From contig JAUCBJ010002656.1 of NCBI GenBank assembly GCA_032718475.1, positions 1 through 64,000 of the forward strand: 64,000 nt of DNA. The letters run 5' to 3'. The position numbers were made by a program, and so were the translations under genes. This DNA is from Nemertoderma westbladi. Lineage: Eukaryota; Xenacoelomorpha; Nemertodermatida; Nemertodermatidae. Positions 20,710 to 31,180 of the stretch are shown here, piece by piece (within the stretch, counting starts at the first letter, position 1; every line of letters starts with the position of its first letter). The notes below the pieces were generated by a model. It ran no database searches. It saw only the letters and a list, made by a program, of their open reading frames with translations, and was not told the origin of the DNA.

Positions 20710-23700
20710 CTAATATGAAGCAACATAAGTTAACATATCACGTAATTCTTCTTCAGAGAAACCGTCAACAAAGTCTGGACCAGTTATGCACTTAATTATA
20801 TCGCGACAGCAATTTACGCGCCATAACTGAGAATTATCAATATAAATATACTTCAACTTATTTATATCATTAGCACATAATTTATGTAAGTAAGGTTGAT
20901 CAAGTTCATTACATAATCTTCTAAGATTGAGACCACACTTACTTCTACAGTCAAACAATGTAAGATATGATAGAAATCTAACGGGCAATTTACAAGATCT
21001 AATAATCGTTCTAGAAAAATTCAAAAAGCGCCTGCAGAGCATTACCCGTGGATGTGAAAAATGTATTAAACGTTCAACTATAAACCTATGTGCAGTAAAG
21101 GGAAGACCCCAAATCATACATATATTATTATTCCATGCAGTAAATATCCTGGCGCATTCATGTGAAAACAAGTCCCATACCGGGCTGCCATAAAAACTAG
21201 TAGCATACATTCTCTGTATATTAGTCAAGCAATATGAGCCTGCAAAATAGAATTCTTGTCTCAAATTTGCTAGTTTGCCTAAAAATGCACCACGTTTCAT
21301 GAGTGTATCCGCAGCCAAATTGCACCTATAGTCCAGGACAATTCCCAAATGGGTTGCCTGTCGTACCCATGGTAACGAAATTCCAGAAACAACAATATTT
21401 ACCTGAGGAGGGCACCAATTAAAATTAAAGGGTATACATTTCGATTTACACTTTGATTGATTTACATTAACACTCAGGCGAAGCTTAAATTCTGCACAAA
21501 ACCTTTCACAAATGTCTATCATAAACTGTAAACCCGATACCGACGGACACAACAACAAAACGTCGTCGGCATAAGCCAAACAACCAAAGTAATGACTACC
21601 AATAAAACAACCTACATTCGAATCTTTTAATCGATTAATAAGAATGTTCAATATAACGCAAAACAGAATCGGAGATATACACGACCCCTGTCTTACCCCA
21701 TTGCCAATTGTAAATGCATCGGACTTATGCATATTCCATCGCACAAAACAAGTCTGATTACAGTAAATATATAACAGGCACCTTAAATATAAACTATTAA
21801 TACCCTTTTTAATAAGTTCCAAGAATAATTTCTTCCATTCCACCAAGTCAAATGCCTTAGTGAAATCCAGAAGACATGAATAAACTGGCGTTGACTGTCT
21901 TAAATAATTATTTATAACCTCAGTCGCTGTCCAAGAGCATAATACAGTGCTGGACAGCGGCTGATACCCAAATTGCAAGTCATGCAAATCTAACTTACTA
22001 CCCTGTGTAGTTAATATAACTAACTCGAATATCTTTAAAACCAATGACGCTATAGCAATTGCACGATAATTACTGGAAGACGCAATATTTCCCAACTTAT
22101 TCTTTATAATTGGAATTAATGCAATAGACAATAAACATTTAGGTATCACACCATGAGTTAAAAATATATTAAATAACTTTGCTATATGTTCGAAGAACAC
22201 ATCGCCACCATTAATTAATGAATCCGAATCGAAACTATAAAATACGTAACTTTTCGAACTTTTTAGCTTTTGCATTGCATCCTTAACATCGTCAACAGTT
22301 ACTGCCGTACTAGTTATCAAATCATTATCACGAATAATATTATTCAGATCATTAAGCAAACTGTCATATTCAACCTCACTACTTTGATTATACAATTCTT
22401 TGTAAATCCGAGAAAAATTATCGGCTATATGCTGAGCCTCGGTTTCACCGTCTACAGCACTACTTTGTACATTACTGCACCCACGTAAATTACGAATCTC
22501 GTCAAAAATTCTAGAATTACCAGAGATAGCAGCCTCTAAAAGTTTCTCCCTTTTTATTTTATCCGTCATTTTCTTCAACCTGCGCACCGCATATTTATAT
22601 TGAGCACGTGAGCGTTGGCGTAGATGAAACAAATTGCCCTGTGAGGCATTTGGCCTCCCCGCCGAGACCCAGAGTCCATGATAAAAAGTTGCATCTGTTT
22701 TATATTGTTTTACATGAGTATTCCACCCAGGCATAATTTCTCCCTGTGTAGCATCGCTATTGACCGATCCTCCGCTCTGAGGTAAACACTCGGCCGCTAT
22801 CTCGATAGAATCAAGCACATTTAACATATATTGCTCAATTAACATTATATGCTCAATAGATGAACAAAAAGCATTACTACAACCAACGACACAAGATGGC
22901 ACTGTTAAACCATTTAACCTGTCATCAAGTCTACGCTGAAATTCATGTTTCTGGTCATCTGATGCTTTACTATAGTTAGACCTATTAGGTCTAACTTCAT
23001 CTTGTACTGTGTAGTCTAAATCATCTACTTCAACTTTAAAATATATTGGGCTATGGTTGGACAAATTATTACCTTGATGCAAAACATCTGCATTGAAATT
23101 GCAATTAAATAGTGATTCACTGACAACAAAATGATCAATAGTCGACTTAAAGGCTACATCATTTACAGTATGTACATATGTATAATCAATGGGGATCGTG
23201 TCCCAAATAACATATAACGAATGACTATCTATAAATTCACGCACTTTACGAACATGCATAGTCGAACGAATAAAATCGGCATTGAAATCGCCACACCATA
23301 AAATATTTGAACAATTTGTTTGCGAAATTACTGTAGCAACATCATTGAGAATGGACAATAAATCATCATTGACAGTGGACATCGAACGATCATCCACCGG
23401 AAAATAGCTATTAAAAATAACCATTTTCTTTCCTGGTAAATTTAACTCCAGTGCCTGTAAGCGGTTATTATTTCTATCCAATTTCACAATATTAATGTAT
23501 TTCTCAATTGATTTATGCCATAAAATACATAATCCACCAGAAGGTCTACCCTGATGAACAACATTTATATCATTATAGTGAGCTGGTACAAAAGCAGAAC
23601 CGCAATTAGGAAAATGATAATTGAATCTGTGAGCACTATGTTCTAAGAAAAAATGTTCTTGCAAACACACAATATTTGAACTAAATATGACATCACTTAG

Positions 23701-23784
23701 TACATCAATTTTATCTGCACTAAACCTGGTCGAATTATATGAAGTTATAGTAAGTTTAGAACCTACAGCAGTAAGTCCTGCCAT
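20710..23784 (-). CDS. LINE ORF2: endonuclease and reverse transcriptase
   Basis: The frame has 1,024 codons and no internal stop. The N-terminal 250 residues are an exonuclease-endonuclease-phosphatase type endonuclease that nicks the target: N-terminal TITSYNSTRFS, CLQEHFF (catalytic Glu), WCGDFNAD, and DHFVVS and NLSNHSPIYF (catalytic Asp/His). The reverse transcriptase follows, with LLDFTKAFD, NGVRQGSCISPILF and the catalytic AYADD near residue 738. I see no RNase H domain and no clear C-terminal CCHC. It starts 122 bp after the ORF1 stop. All key residues are present, so the enzyme could be active, but ORF1 beside it is defective. Confidence 0.93.
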   Translation of the reverse strand: MAGLTAVGSKLTITSYNSTRFSADKIDVLSDVIFSSNIVCLQEHFFLEHSAHRFNYHFPNCGSAFVPAHYNDINVVHQGRPSGGLCILWHKSIEKYINIVKLDRNNNRLQALELNLPGKKMVIFNSYFPVDDRSMSTVNDDLLSILNDVATVISQTNCSNILWCGDFNADFIRSTMHVRKVREFIDSHSLYVIWDTIPIDYTYVHTVNDVAFKSTIDHFVVSESLFNCNFNADVLHQGNNLSNHSPIYFKVEVDDLDYTVQDEVRPNRSNYSKASDDQKHEFQRRLDDRLNGLTVPSCVVGCSNAFCSSIEHIMLIEQYMLNVLDSIEIAAECLPQSGGSVNSDATQGEIMPGWNTHVKQYKTDATFYHGLWVSAGRPNASQGNLFHLRQRSRAQYKYAVRRLKKMTDKIKREKLLEAAISGNSRIFDEIRNLRGCSNVQSSAVDGETEAQHIADNFSRIYKELYNQSSEVEYDSLLNDLNNIIRDNDLITSTAVTVDDVKDAMQKLKSSKSYVFYSFDSDSLINGGDVFFEHIAKLFNIFLTHGVIPKCLLSIALIPIIKNKLGNIASSSNYRAIAIASLVLKIFELVILTTQGSKLDLHDLQFGYQPLSSTVLCSWTATEVINNYLRQSTPVYSCLLDFTKAFDLVEWKKLFLELIKKGINSLYLRCLLYIYCNQTCFVRWNMHKSDAFTIGNGVRQGSCISPILFCVILNILINRLKDSNVGCFIGSHYFGCLAYADDVLLLCPSVSGLQFMIDICERFCAEFKLRLSVNVNQSKCKSKCIPFNFNWCPPQVNIVVSGISLPWVRQATHLGIVLDYRCNLAADTLMKRGAFLGKLANLRQEFYFAGSYCLTNIQRMYATSFYGSPVWDLFSHECARIFTAWNNNICMIWGLPFTAHRFIVERLIHFSHPRVMLCRRFLNFSRTIIRSCKLPVRFLSYLTLFDCRSKCGLNLRRLCNELDQPYLHKLCANDINKLKYIYIDNSQLWRVNCCRDIIKCITGPDFVDGFSEEELRDMLTYVASY

Positions 23785-23906
23785 TGGTAAGTTTTTGAGT
23801 TCTGGAACATTACTGACTTATCAGTCCTAAGTCTCGTTAAGAATGTGACGAAGCTTCCCTCCGCGACTGTGAGAAGTCCTCTCGACGTGGCTGGAATTGT
23901 CTATGG

Positions 23907-24872
23907 CTAGCTGTGAACCATTCTCGGACATATACACGGGGCGCCTTGGGTTCCTACCACCACATTTGCTCTCTGTTTACCATCATTACGTTTATATCGC
24001 CTATTGGTAACTAATTGGTAGCCTTCTTCATCCATCCCAGGCGGAGTTGATTGCCGATATCGCTTCACACTGCCTCTAGTACTATTTGGAGTACCTGTTG
24101 GAGTAGCTCCCCATTCTTCTCGCTGTGATCGCGGATTATTTACTCTACTTGTTCCAGTGGAGCTGGCTACAGTGGTTAGTACCGATGAATACGGCGGATG
24201 TACGGCGGGCCCGGCCATTCCACTTCTCAAAGTCTGCGGAGGGTAACTTAACATGCTGGAAGATTGACCTACTCTCTCAGTCTGTACCGGTAGGTTGTGG
24301 CCAGGTGTAGGTTGTACCGGTACTGGTTGACCTACATTCTTCTGTATTTGCTTCAGCAGCCTACCTTCCAATCCCTTTATTTCATCTTTTACTAAATTCT
24401 CCAATTTCTGAATACTATCGTTTACTAATGACATGCCGGTTCGATTGTCAGCGATTGCGATATCAACATCCATGTCTGCTTCTTTGATAACTGGTAGAGA
24501 CAGTGCGTCGAGTGCAGCTATAGCGATAGTGGGTAATAGTCCGCCGTGGTCTAGTTCTCTCAGTTTGTCCAGAATGTCCTTTACATTTGCAGTACTAGCT
24601 AACCGTTCATGAGTATCTCTCCTATTGACTACCTCTAAGTCGAACTTTTCGAACAGAAGTACCTTGGCCACGAAAATTTCCTCTGGTGTAAATCTCGTTA
24701 GAATGATACGAACTACCCGATCCATTGTGCTCGAAGACATACCTTGCATAATCAGAGTTAGACATGCATTTACAATTACTATATTCCCATTACTACTACT
24801 ATTTCCAGTCTGATTGGCAGTAACAGCGCCGGTACCGGTAGTACCGGTATTAGCTACACTTCCTTCAGTCAT
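23907..24872 (-). CDS. LINE ORF1 protein, C-terminally shortened copy
   Basis: The predicted protein has 321 residues: a Gly/Thr/Asn-rich start, a helical region (about 30-190) with TRFTPEEIFVAKVLLFEKFD and a coiled coil near LVNDSIQKLENLVKDEIKGL, then a Ser/Pro-rich basic linker. ORF1 proteins of CR1-type LINEs bind their own RNA. Compared with the copy at 27010-28002, identity stops after VVVGTQG; the RRM-like tail is missing and is replaced by 11 unrelated residues. A deletion fused ORF1 to sequence just before ORF2. Confidence 0.85.
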   Translation of the reverse strand: MTEGSVANTGTTGTGAVTANQTGNSSSNGNIVIVNACLTLIMQGMSSSTMDRVVRIILTRFTPEEIFVAKVLLFEKFDLEVVNRRDTHERLASTANVKDILDKLRELDHGGLLPTIAIAALDALSLPVIKEADMDVDIAIADNRTGMSLVNDSIQKLENLVKDEIKGLEGRLLKQIQKNVGQPVPVQPTPGHNLPVQTERVGQSSSMLSYPPQTLRSGMAGPAVHPPYSSVLTTVASSTGTSRVNNPRSQREEWGATPTGTPNSTRGSVKRYRQSTPPGMDEEGYQLVTNRRYKRNDGKQRANVVVGTQGAPCICPRMVHS

Positions 24873-26868
24873 GTCAGTGTGTTTTCAGCAGATAGGCCTG
24901 ACTTGATGCCAAACACACATACACATTAACAAACGTTTCCATAAGTTCTGGCTCCTCATAAATACTACCCGAGCCATCCTCACTCTCTGATAGTCCCAAC
25001 TGCGCCAGTTCTAGTCAGCGCTTCTGCTTGGCCTGATATTGCATAAGCCCCCTTAGCCGGGCATGCATATCATCCCGCATACGCTTTCCCGCTCTCTCTC
25101 TCTCTCTCTCTATCCTCTCGTAAACTTTGGTCGGCCAACTCTGCCTCTCTCGTCTCCCGCTCTCTACGCTCATTCTCTACTCTCGTCTCCCGCTCTCTAC
25201 GCTCATTCTCTACTCTCGTCTCCCGCTCTTTACGCTCATTCTCTATTTTTGTGTCCCGTTCCTAGCGCTCCCTACAGTTTCTCGCCACCCTCTCGGCTCT
25301 CTCTCTACATTCCCTGGCTAACTCTCTCTCTCTTTCTAATAATGCAGTTCCCTCATCCAACTGCCTCTCTAATTCTTTCTGGTCTAGCGCCGCAATGTCT
25401 AGTTGACACGCCAGATCTATCTCTAACACCCTTCTTGCTTTCGTGGAGGATGTAGTGGACTTATTGGGCACGACGGACTCCCATCACCTCTCTGTTCTAC
25501 TAACTTTCCCCCGCTTTCTTGGGTACTCGCTAATCGACGAGACCGAATCCTCGGAGTTAACCTCGGGTTCGACCTCGTGCGGATCTGCCCAACCCACTAA
25601 CTTAATTCCCCTAGCATCCACTAAATACGGCCCTACGTACACTATTTCAGGCTCCATAACCACGGATCGGCACAGTTTGAATAGTTCGGTGGTGACCCCC
25701 CTCACTCTCTCACTCGCCAGTTCTCCCTGCCCAAAACGAACTTGATGCTGAAAATGTTTATTCGACTCACCTAGCCGCTGGCTCAACTTTCCCTGGTTTA
25801 CCTTCTCTCCCTCTTTGGCCTCCTTTAACAGTTTCTTAGTAACGTTGTAGGCCCATTGAAGCCGATCGCTGGTCCCGACGTCCTCTTTGCCGACATCTCC
25901 TCCTCCTCTCCTGGTTCGGCGTCGTACCGGCGGCCCCACCGTCGCCATTCCGGTGGGCCATCCGCCGCCCTCGGCCTGTGGCTGGCCGGCGACTTCGGTA
26001 CTCCGACCGCCATCATGCGTCGACTCGTACCTTCCTCGTGGTAGACGGCCGCCCTCCGCTTAGGCTACCGGATCATCCCTCGTCGGCGAATCTGGCGTAA
26101 CTGGCCGATACCATCTCGTCGTGGCCTTGCGGATCATTTGGTTGGTGTCGTCCGGGGTCCGCGGCGGCGTTCTCTCTCCCTCTAATAATCGGGGTTCTCC
26201 TGTGCTCATCTTTGCTGGCGTCTGGCAGTCACAGTTCAGTTCAGTTGGGAATCCTTCACTGTGACGGGATCAAGGGATCCCGACCAGATAAATCAACTAC
26301 GCATCACCGTTTTGTCTTAGGGGTGGTGCTGGCAGCTTGGCCGAGGCCGATGTGGGAAAAAAAACAATCGGAGTTCGATGTTGTCTCTTGATGTTGTCTG
26401 ATAATAATAGGCCTAATAATAATAGCACGGTAGAGTAGTGAATAATCAAACCGGTATGTTAGTAGAATATTGGTGACGTTGAGGAATGTTGCTGGTTTGC
26501 ACTAGAAACCAATAACTGAGTAACTGGACCGGTAATGGCATAATATATGTATAATTAATTCTATACTAATGTGGCCTTTCACCTAGTGGATGCTCTCCCT
26601 CGCCCCTATTGGCTAATAATCTACTTCACGCCTCTCCCCTCTCTGGGCGTGTTTCCCCCCCTGTTGGCCCCTGCTGGTTGTTTCCCCTTCCGAAGTGATT
26701 TGACCTCTAACCTCCCTTTGTGTGGCTTTGGGGTTTGTGTTGTCCCCAGTGTTGGTTGTGATACGAGAATAGTTATTGCTAATCTCGTATCTCCAACATA
26801 TTGCTGAAAAGGTGCCACTTCCCATTTTATGAGTGTAATGCGGCGGAATTGAATCCGCTTACAATTTT
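23941..26868. repeat. Direct duplication of the LINE 5' half, unit 1
   Basis: This 2.93-kb unit is repeated at 27071-29998 (offset about 3,130 bp) with scattered substitutions, roughly 98% identical by eye. It covers the 5' region, extra ORF and most of ORF1. Each unit also holds a perfect 9-bp hairpin, GATACGAGA...TCTCGTATC (26760-26791 and 29891-29922). Confidence 0.93.
25262..25948 (-). pseudogene. LINE extra upstream ORF (copy A), one nonsense codon
   Basis: A frame of about 229 codons starts at the ATG at 25948, upstream of ORF1. It is basic at the N-terminus (VRRRTRRGGGDVG), has a middle part with VEPEVNSEDSVSSISE, and ends in a charged coiled coil (LLERERELARECRERAERV). A TGA at 25484-25486 replaces a codon that is CGA (Arg) in copy B. 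After the shared TAG at 25262 the frame stays open through three in-frame 33-bp repeats coding ENERRERETRV-like units. I do not recognise the protein; it looks Gag-like in composition. Confidence 0.65.
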
Positions 26869-28002
26869 TTCAAGCTGAGTGGTCGCCACTGTTACTTTGA
26901 AACTAGCCATTTCGGCTTCTTTGTGCGATTTCTTCTCCACCTTCCTCGCCTTCACATTTACTGCAGCCAAACATGACTCGATATCGGCTATTGTCGTGTC
27001 TGCATCACATCAATTTACAAATAACTGACTCGGGGCTGCTCGTAAAGTCACATTTGAGTTTGATTGGTCCGCGCCTCGGGTTCCTACCACCACATTTGCT
27101 CTCTGTTTACCATCATTACGTTTATATCGCCTATTGGTAACTAATTGGTAGCCTTCTTCATCCATCCCAGACGGAGTTGATTGCCGATATCGCTTCACAC
27201 TGCCTCTAGTACTATTTGGAGTACCTGTTGGAGTAGCTCCCCATTCTTCTCGCTGTGATCGCGGATTATTTACTCTACTTGTTCCAGTGGAGCTGGCTAC
27301 AGTGGTTAGTACCGATGAATACGGCGGACGTACGGCGGGCCCGGCCATTCCACTTCTCAAAGTCTGCGGAGGGTAACTTAACATGCTGGAAGATTGACCT
27401 ACTCTCTCAGTCTGTACCGGTAGGTTGTGGCCAGGTGTAGGTTGTACCGGTACTGGTTGACCTACATTCTTCTGTATTTGCTTCAGCAGCCTACCTTCCA
27501 ATCCCTTTATTTCATCTTTTACTAAATTCTCCAATTTCTGAATACTATCGTTTACTAATGACATGCCGGTTCGATTGTCAGCGATTGCGATATCAACATC
27601 CATGTCTGCTTCTTTGATAACTGGTAGAGACAGTGCGTCGAGTGCAGCTATAGCGATAGTGGGTAATAGTCCGCCGTGGTCTAGTTCTCTCAGTTTGTCC
27701 AGAATGTCCTTTACATTTGCAGTACTAGCTAACCGTTCATGAGTATCTCTCCTATTGACTACCTCTAAGTCGAACTTTTCGAACAGTAGTACCTTGGCCG
27801 CGAAAATTTCCTCTGGTGTAAATCTCGTTAGAATGATACGAACTACCCGATCCATTGTGCTCGAAGACATACCTTGCATAATCAGAGTTAGACATGCATT
27901 TACAATTACTATATTCCCATTACTACTACTATTTCCAGTCTGATTGGCAGTAACAGCGCCGGTACCGGTAGTACTGGTATCAGCTACACTTCCTTCAGTC
28001 AT
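26827..28002 (-). pseudogene. LINE ORF1, second copy with C-terminal domain, one nonsense codon
   Basis: The frame is open from the ATG at 28002 to a TGA at 27010 (330 codons). It then continues in the same frame for about 60 codons, including DTTIADIESCLAAVNVKARK and AEMASFKVTV, a pattern like the RRM-like C-terminal domain of LINE ORF1 proteins. At 26868 it runs into the 5' region of the next LINE copy and stops at 26827. This copy keeps the domain that the ORF1 at 23907 has lost, but lacks any ORF2. Confidence 0.8.
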
Positions 28003-29998
28003 GTCAGTGTGTTTTCAGCAGATAGGCCTGACTTGATGCCAAACACACATACACATTAACAAACGTTTCCATAAGTTCTGGCTCCTCATAAATACTACCC
28101 GAGCCATCCTCACTCTCTGATAGTCCCAACTGCGCCAGTTCTAGTCAGCGCTTCTGCTTGGCCTGATATTGCATAAGCCCCCTTAGCCGGGCATGCATAT
28201 CATCCCGCATACGCTTTCCCGCTCTCTCTCTCTCTCTCTCTATCCTCTCGTAAACTTTGGTCGGCCAACTCTGCCTCTCTCGTCTCCCGCTCTCTACGCT
28301 CATTCTCTACTCTCGTCTCCCGCTCTCTACGCTCGTTCTCTACTCTCGTTCTCCCGCTCTTTGCGCTCATTCTCTATTTTTGTGTCCCGTTCCTAGCGCT
28401 CCCTACAGTTTCTCGCCACCCTCTCGGCTCTCTCTCTACATTCCCTGGCTAACTCTCTCTCTCTTTCTAATAACGCAGTTCCCTCATCCAACTGCCTCTC
28501 TAATTCTTTCTGGTCTAGCGCCGCAATGTCTAGTTGACACGCCAGATCTATCTCTAACACCCTTCTTGCTTTCGTGGAGGATGTAGTGGACTTATCGGGC
28601 ACGACGGACTCCCATCGCCTCTCTGTTTTACTAACTTTCCCCCGCTTTCTTGGGTTCTCGCTAATCGACGAGACCGAATCCTCGGAGTTAACCTCGGGTT
28701 CGACCTCGTGCGGATCTGCCCAACCCACTAACTTAATTCCCCTAGCATCCACTAAATACGGCCCTACGTACACTATTTCAGGCTCCATAACCACGGATCG
28801 CCACAGTTTGAATAGTTCGGTGGTGACCCCCCTCGCTCTCTCACTCGCCAGTTCTCCCTGCCCAAAACGAACTAGATGCTGAAAATGTGTATTCGACTCA
28901 CCTAGCCGCTGGCTCAACTTTCCCTGATTTACCTTCTCTCCCTCTTTGGCCTCCTTTAACAGTTTCTTAGTAACGTTGTAGGCCCGTTGAAGCCGATCGC
29001 TGGTCCCGACGTCCTCTTTGCCGACATCTCCTCTTCCTCTCCTGGTTCGGCGTCATACCGGCGGCCCCACCGTCGCCATTCCGGTGGGACATCCGTCGCC
29101 CTCGGCCTGTGGCTGGCCGGCGACTTCGGTACTCCGACCGCCATCATGCGTCGACTCGTACCTTCCTCGTGGTAGACGGCCACCCTCCGCTTAGGCTACC
29201 GAATCATCCCTCGTCGGCGAATCTGGTGTCACTGGCCGATACCGTCTCGTCGCGGCCTTGCGGATCGATTGGTTGGTGTCGTCCGGGGTCCGCGGCGGCA
29301 TTCTCTCTCCCTCTAATAATCGGGGTTCTCCTGTGCTCATCTTTGCTGGCGTCTGGCAGTCACAGTTCAGTTCAGTTGGGAATCCTTCACTGTGACGGGA
29401 TCAAGGGATCCCGACCAGATAAATCAACTCCCCATCACCGTTTTGTCTTAGGGGTGGTGCTGGCAGCTTGACCGAGGCCGATGTGGGAAAAAAAACAATC
29501 GGAGTTCGATGTTGTCTCTTGATGTTGTCTGATAATAATAGGCCTAATAATAATAGCACGGTAGAGTAGTGAATAATCAAACCGGTATGTTAGTAGAATA
29601 TTGGTGACGTTGAGGAATGTTGCCGGTCTGCACTAGAAACCAATAACTGAGTAACTGGACCGGTAATGGCATAATATATGTATAATTAATTCTATACTAC
29701 TGTGGCCTTTCACCTAGTGGATGCTCTCCCTCGCCCCTATTGGCTAATAATCTACTTCACGCCTCTCCCCTCTCTGGGCGTGTTTCCCCCCCTGTTGGCC
29801 CCTGTTGGTTGTTTCCCCTTCCGAGGTGATTTGACCTCTAACCTCCCTTTGTGTGGCTTTGGGGTTTGTGTTGTCCCCAGTGTTGGTTGTGATACGAGAA
29901 TAGTTATTGCTAATCTCGTATCTCCAACATATTGCTGAAAAGGTGCCACTTCCCACTTTATGAGTGTAATGCGGCGGAATTGAATCCGCTTACAATTT
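27071..29998. repeat. Direct duplication of the LINE 5' half, unit 2
   Basis: This is the second copy of the unit at 23941-26868. In the LINE's direction it is the upstream copy, truncated in ORF1, and it joins head-to-tail to the nearly complete LINE through a 202-bp spacer that is ORF1 coding sequence. Confidence 0.93.
28393..29079 (-). pseudogene. LINE extra upstream ORF (copy B), one nonsense codon
   Basis: This is the equivalent of 25262-25948. Its ATG at 29079 is kept, but codon 9 is TGA (29053-29055) where copy A has CGA. Downstream the frame is open to the same TAG at 28393; the position broken in copy A is Arg here. Beyond the TAG, the third 33-bp repeat has one extra base. Confidence 0.65.
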
Positions 29999-30013
29999 TT
30001 TAATCAATCAATC

Positions 30014-30173
30014 ATTTGAAAAAGGAGCACTCTTTGTTACTAATTTCAATTGAGCGAAATTCAGCTATTTTTTCACTCATGTATCACTCATGTCACTCAG
30101 TATTTTATTCATGACAGAATAGCTGAATTTCGCTCAATTGAACTTAGTAACAAAGAATGCTCCTTTTTCAAAT
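30014..30173. mobile_element. Foldback (palindromic) element
   Basis: The 56-bp arms 30014-30069 and 30118-30173 are reverse complements with only two mismatches, separated by a 48-bp loop. The arms begin ATTTGAAAAAGGAGCA. I see no target-site duplication. It has the form of a foldback MITE and lies just upstream of the EGF exon, adjacent to the LINE duplication. Confidence 0.9.
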
Positions 30174-30344
30174 ACTGTTTATCGAATAAGATTATTATTA
30201 TTTATTATATTAAAATTATTATAAATATTATAACTTGATAAATTATTTTATACATTATGTTTATTGTAAGGTATTGCTTTTTATTTGAGCAACAAAATTA
30301 TTTTCTCGCGCGGAATTATACCAGTAGTACTTATTATTTTTTAG

Positions 30345-30458
30345 CTGACCCATGCCATAACAATGACTGCGGTGGACACGGAAGCTGTAGCAGTGTCGAT
30401 GGGGCAGCTCAATGTCAATATGACAAAGGCTATGATTCCAATGGAGGTGCTTGTGTTG
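30345..30458 (+). CDS. EGF-like domain exon of a mosaic extracellular protein
   Basis: The exon has 114 bases and phase 1-1, flanked by acceptor TTATTTTTTAG and donor GTGAGT. It encodes an EGF module: DPCHNNDCGGHGSC, then AQCQYDKGYDSNGGAC. Five of the six usual cysteines are present; the fifth (normally CxC before the GY) is Tyr (TAT). The EGF fold uses three disulfides, so one would be unpaired. It joins in phase to the FN2 exon at 30926. Upstream exons, including any signal peptide, are not seen in the window. Confidence 0.85.
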
Positions 30459-30925
30459 GTGAGTACATAAATGTAACTGAAAAATTCGCTTTCTTGCACC
30501 CAAATTAAATATTTTTATCTATCATGACTAATTTTAGTAACGATAATCAGATTTCTAATACTTTAATCGATTATTTCACCGAGCCTTCGCCCCTTAGTAT
30601 TCCCCAACGAGTCGTCGCGTACGAAAACATCATAAGTTAACCCTTCCCAACCAGGATCCCGTCACAATTTTTGATAATGGTCACCCAAAAAATTTATTCA
30701 CATTGACTGTGGCCATTTACATTTTCTTGAGTGCTGTCGCCATTTTTAGGTGTTGTCACAAGTTCCACCTATCACGTGGAAGTTACGGTAGGTTTGTTTT
30801 AATACTATATTTGAATGATAATGGGGTATTACATTATAAAACATCTGTGATCGGATATATAAAACTGCTCACAACATGGTAAATAATGAATTTTGGAAGC
30901 CTATAAATTTTATTATTTGTTACAG

Positions 30926-31129
30926 TCATTTGTAAAACAGAGGGCGGAAAGGATTGCGTATTTCCATTCAAAGCTGACACGGTTGATACAAATGATTACA
31001 ATGAATGTCTTCATGAACCTGTAGCAGACAAATATTGGTGTGCTCTTACCGTAACTGGCGCTGCGAGTGGGGCATACACTGGAGTCGCGGATGCAGATAA
31101 CTGGGGATACTGTGAGACAGGATGCCCAG
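30926..31129 (+). CDS. Fibronectin type II domain exon
   Basis: The exon has 204 bases and phase 1-1, flanked by acceptor TTTGTTACAG and donor GTAAAT. It encodes a fibronectin type II module: CVFPFK, YNECL, YWCALT and DNWGYC, with cysteines in the expected order. FN2 modules bind collagen or glycans in secreted proteins. With the EGF exon upstream and the Thr/Pro linker exon downstream, it belongs to a secreted or membrane mosaic protein that I cannot name. Confidence 0.88.
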
Positions 31130-31180
31130 GTAAATAGGTAATTTTATATATACTGTACAGTTGTAGCTGCACATAATAAA

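Larger units (their letters stand above)
20479..26868 (-). mobile_element. LINE (CR1-like) retrotransposon, nearly complete
   Basis: In transcription order it has a 2-kb 5' region with an extra ORF (25262-25948), ORF1 (24872-23907), ORF2 (23784-20710), a short 3' UTR and a simple AAATAAATAAAAATAAAT-type tail at about 20479-20505. That tail style is typical of CR1-related LINEs. The 5' half is present again at 27071-29998. ORF2 is intact; ORF1 has lost its C-terminal domain. Confidence 0.85.
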
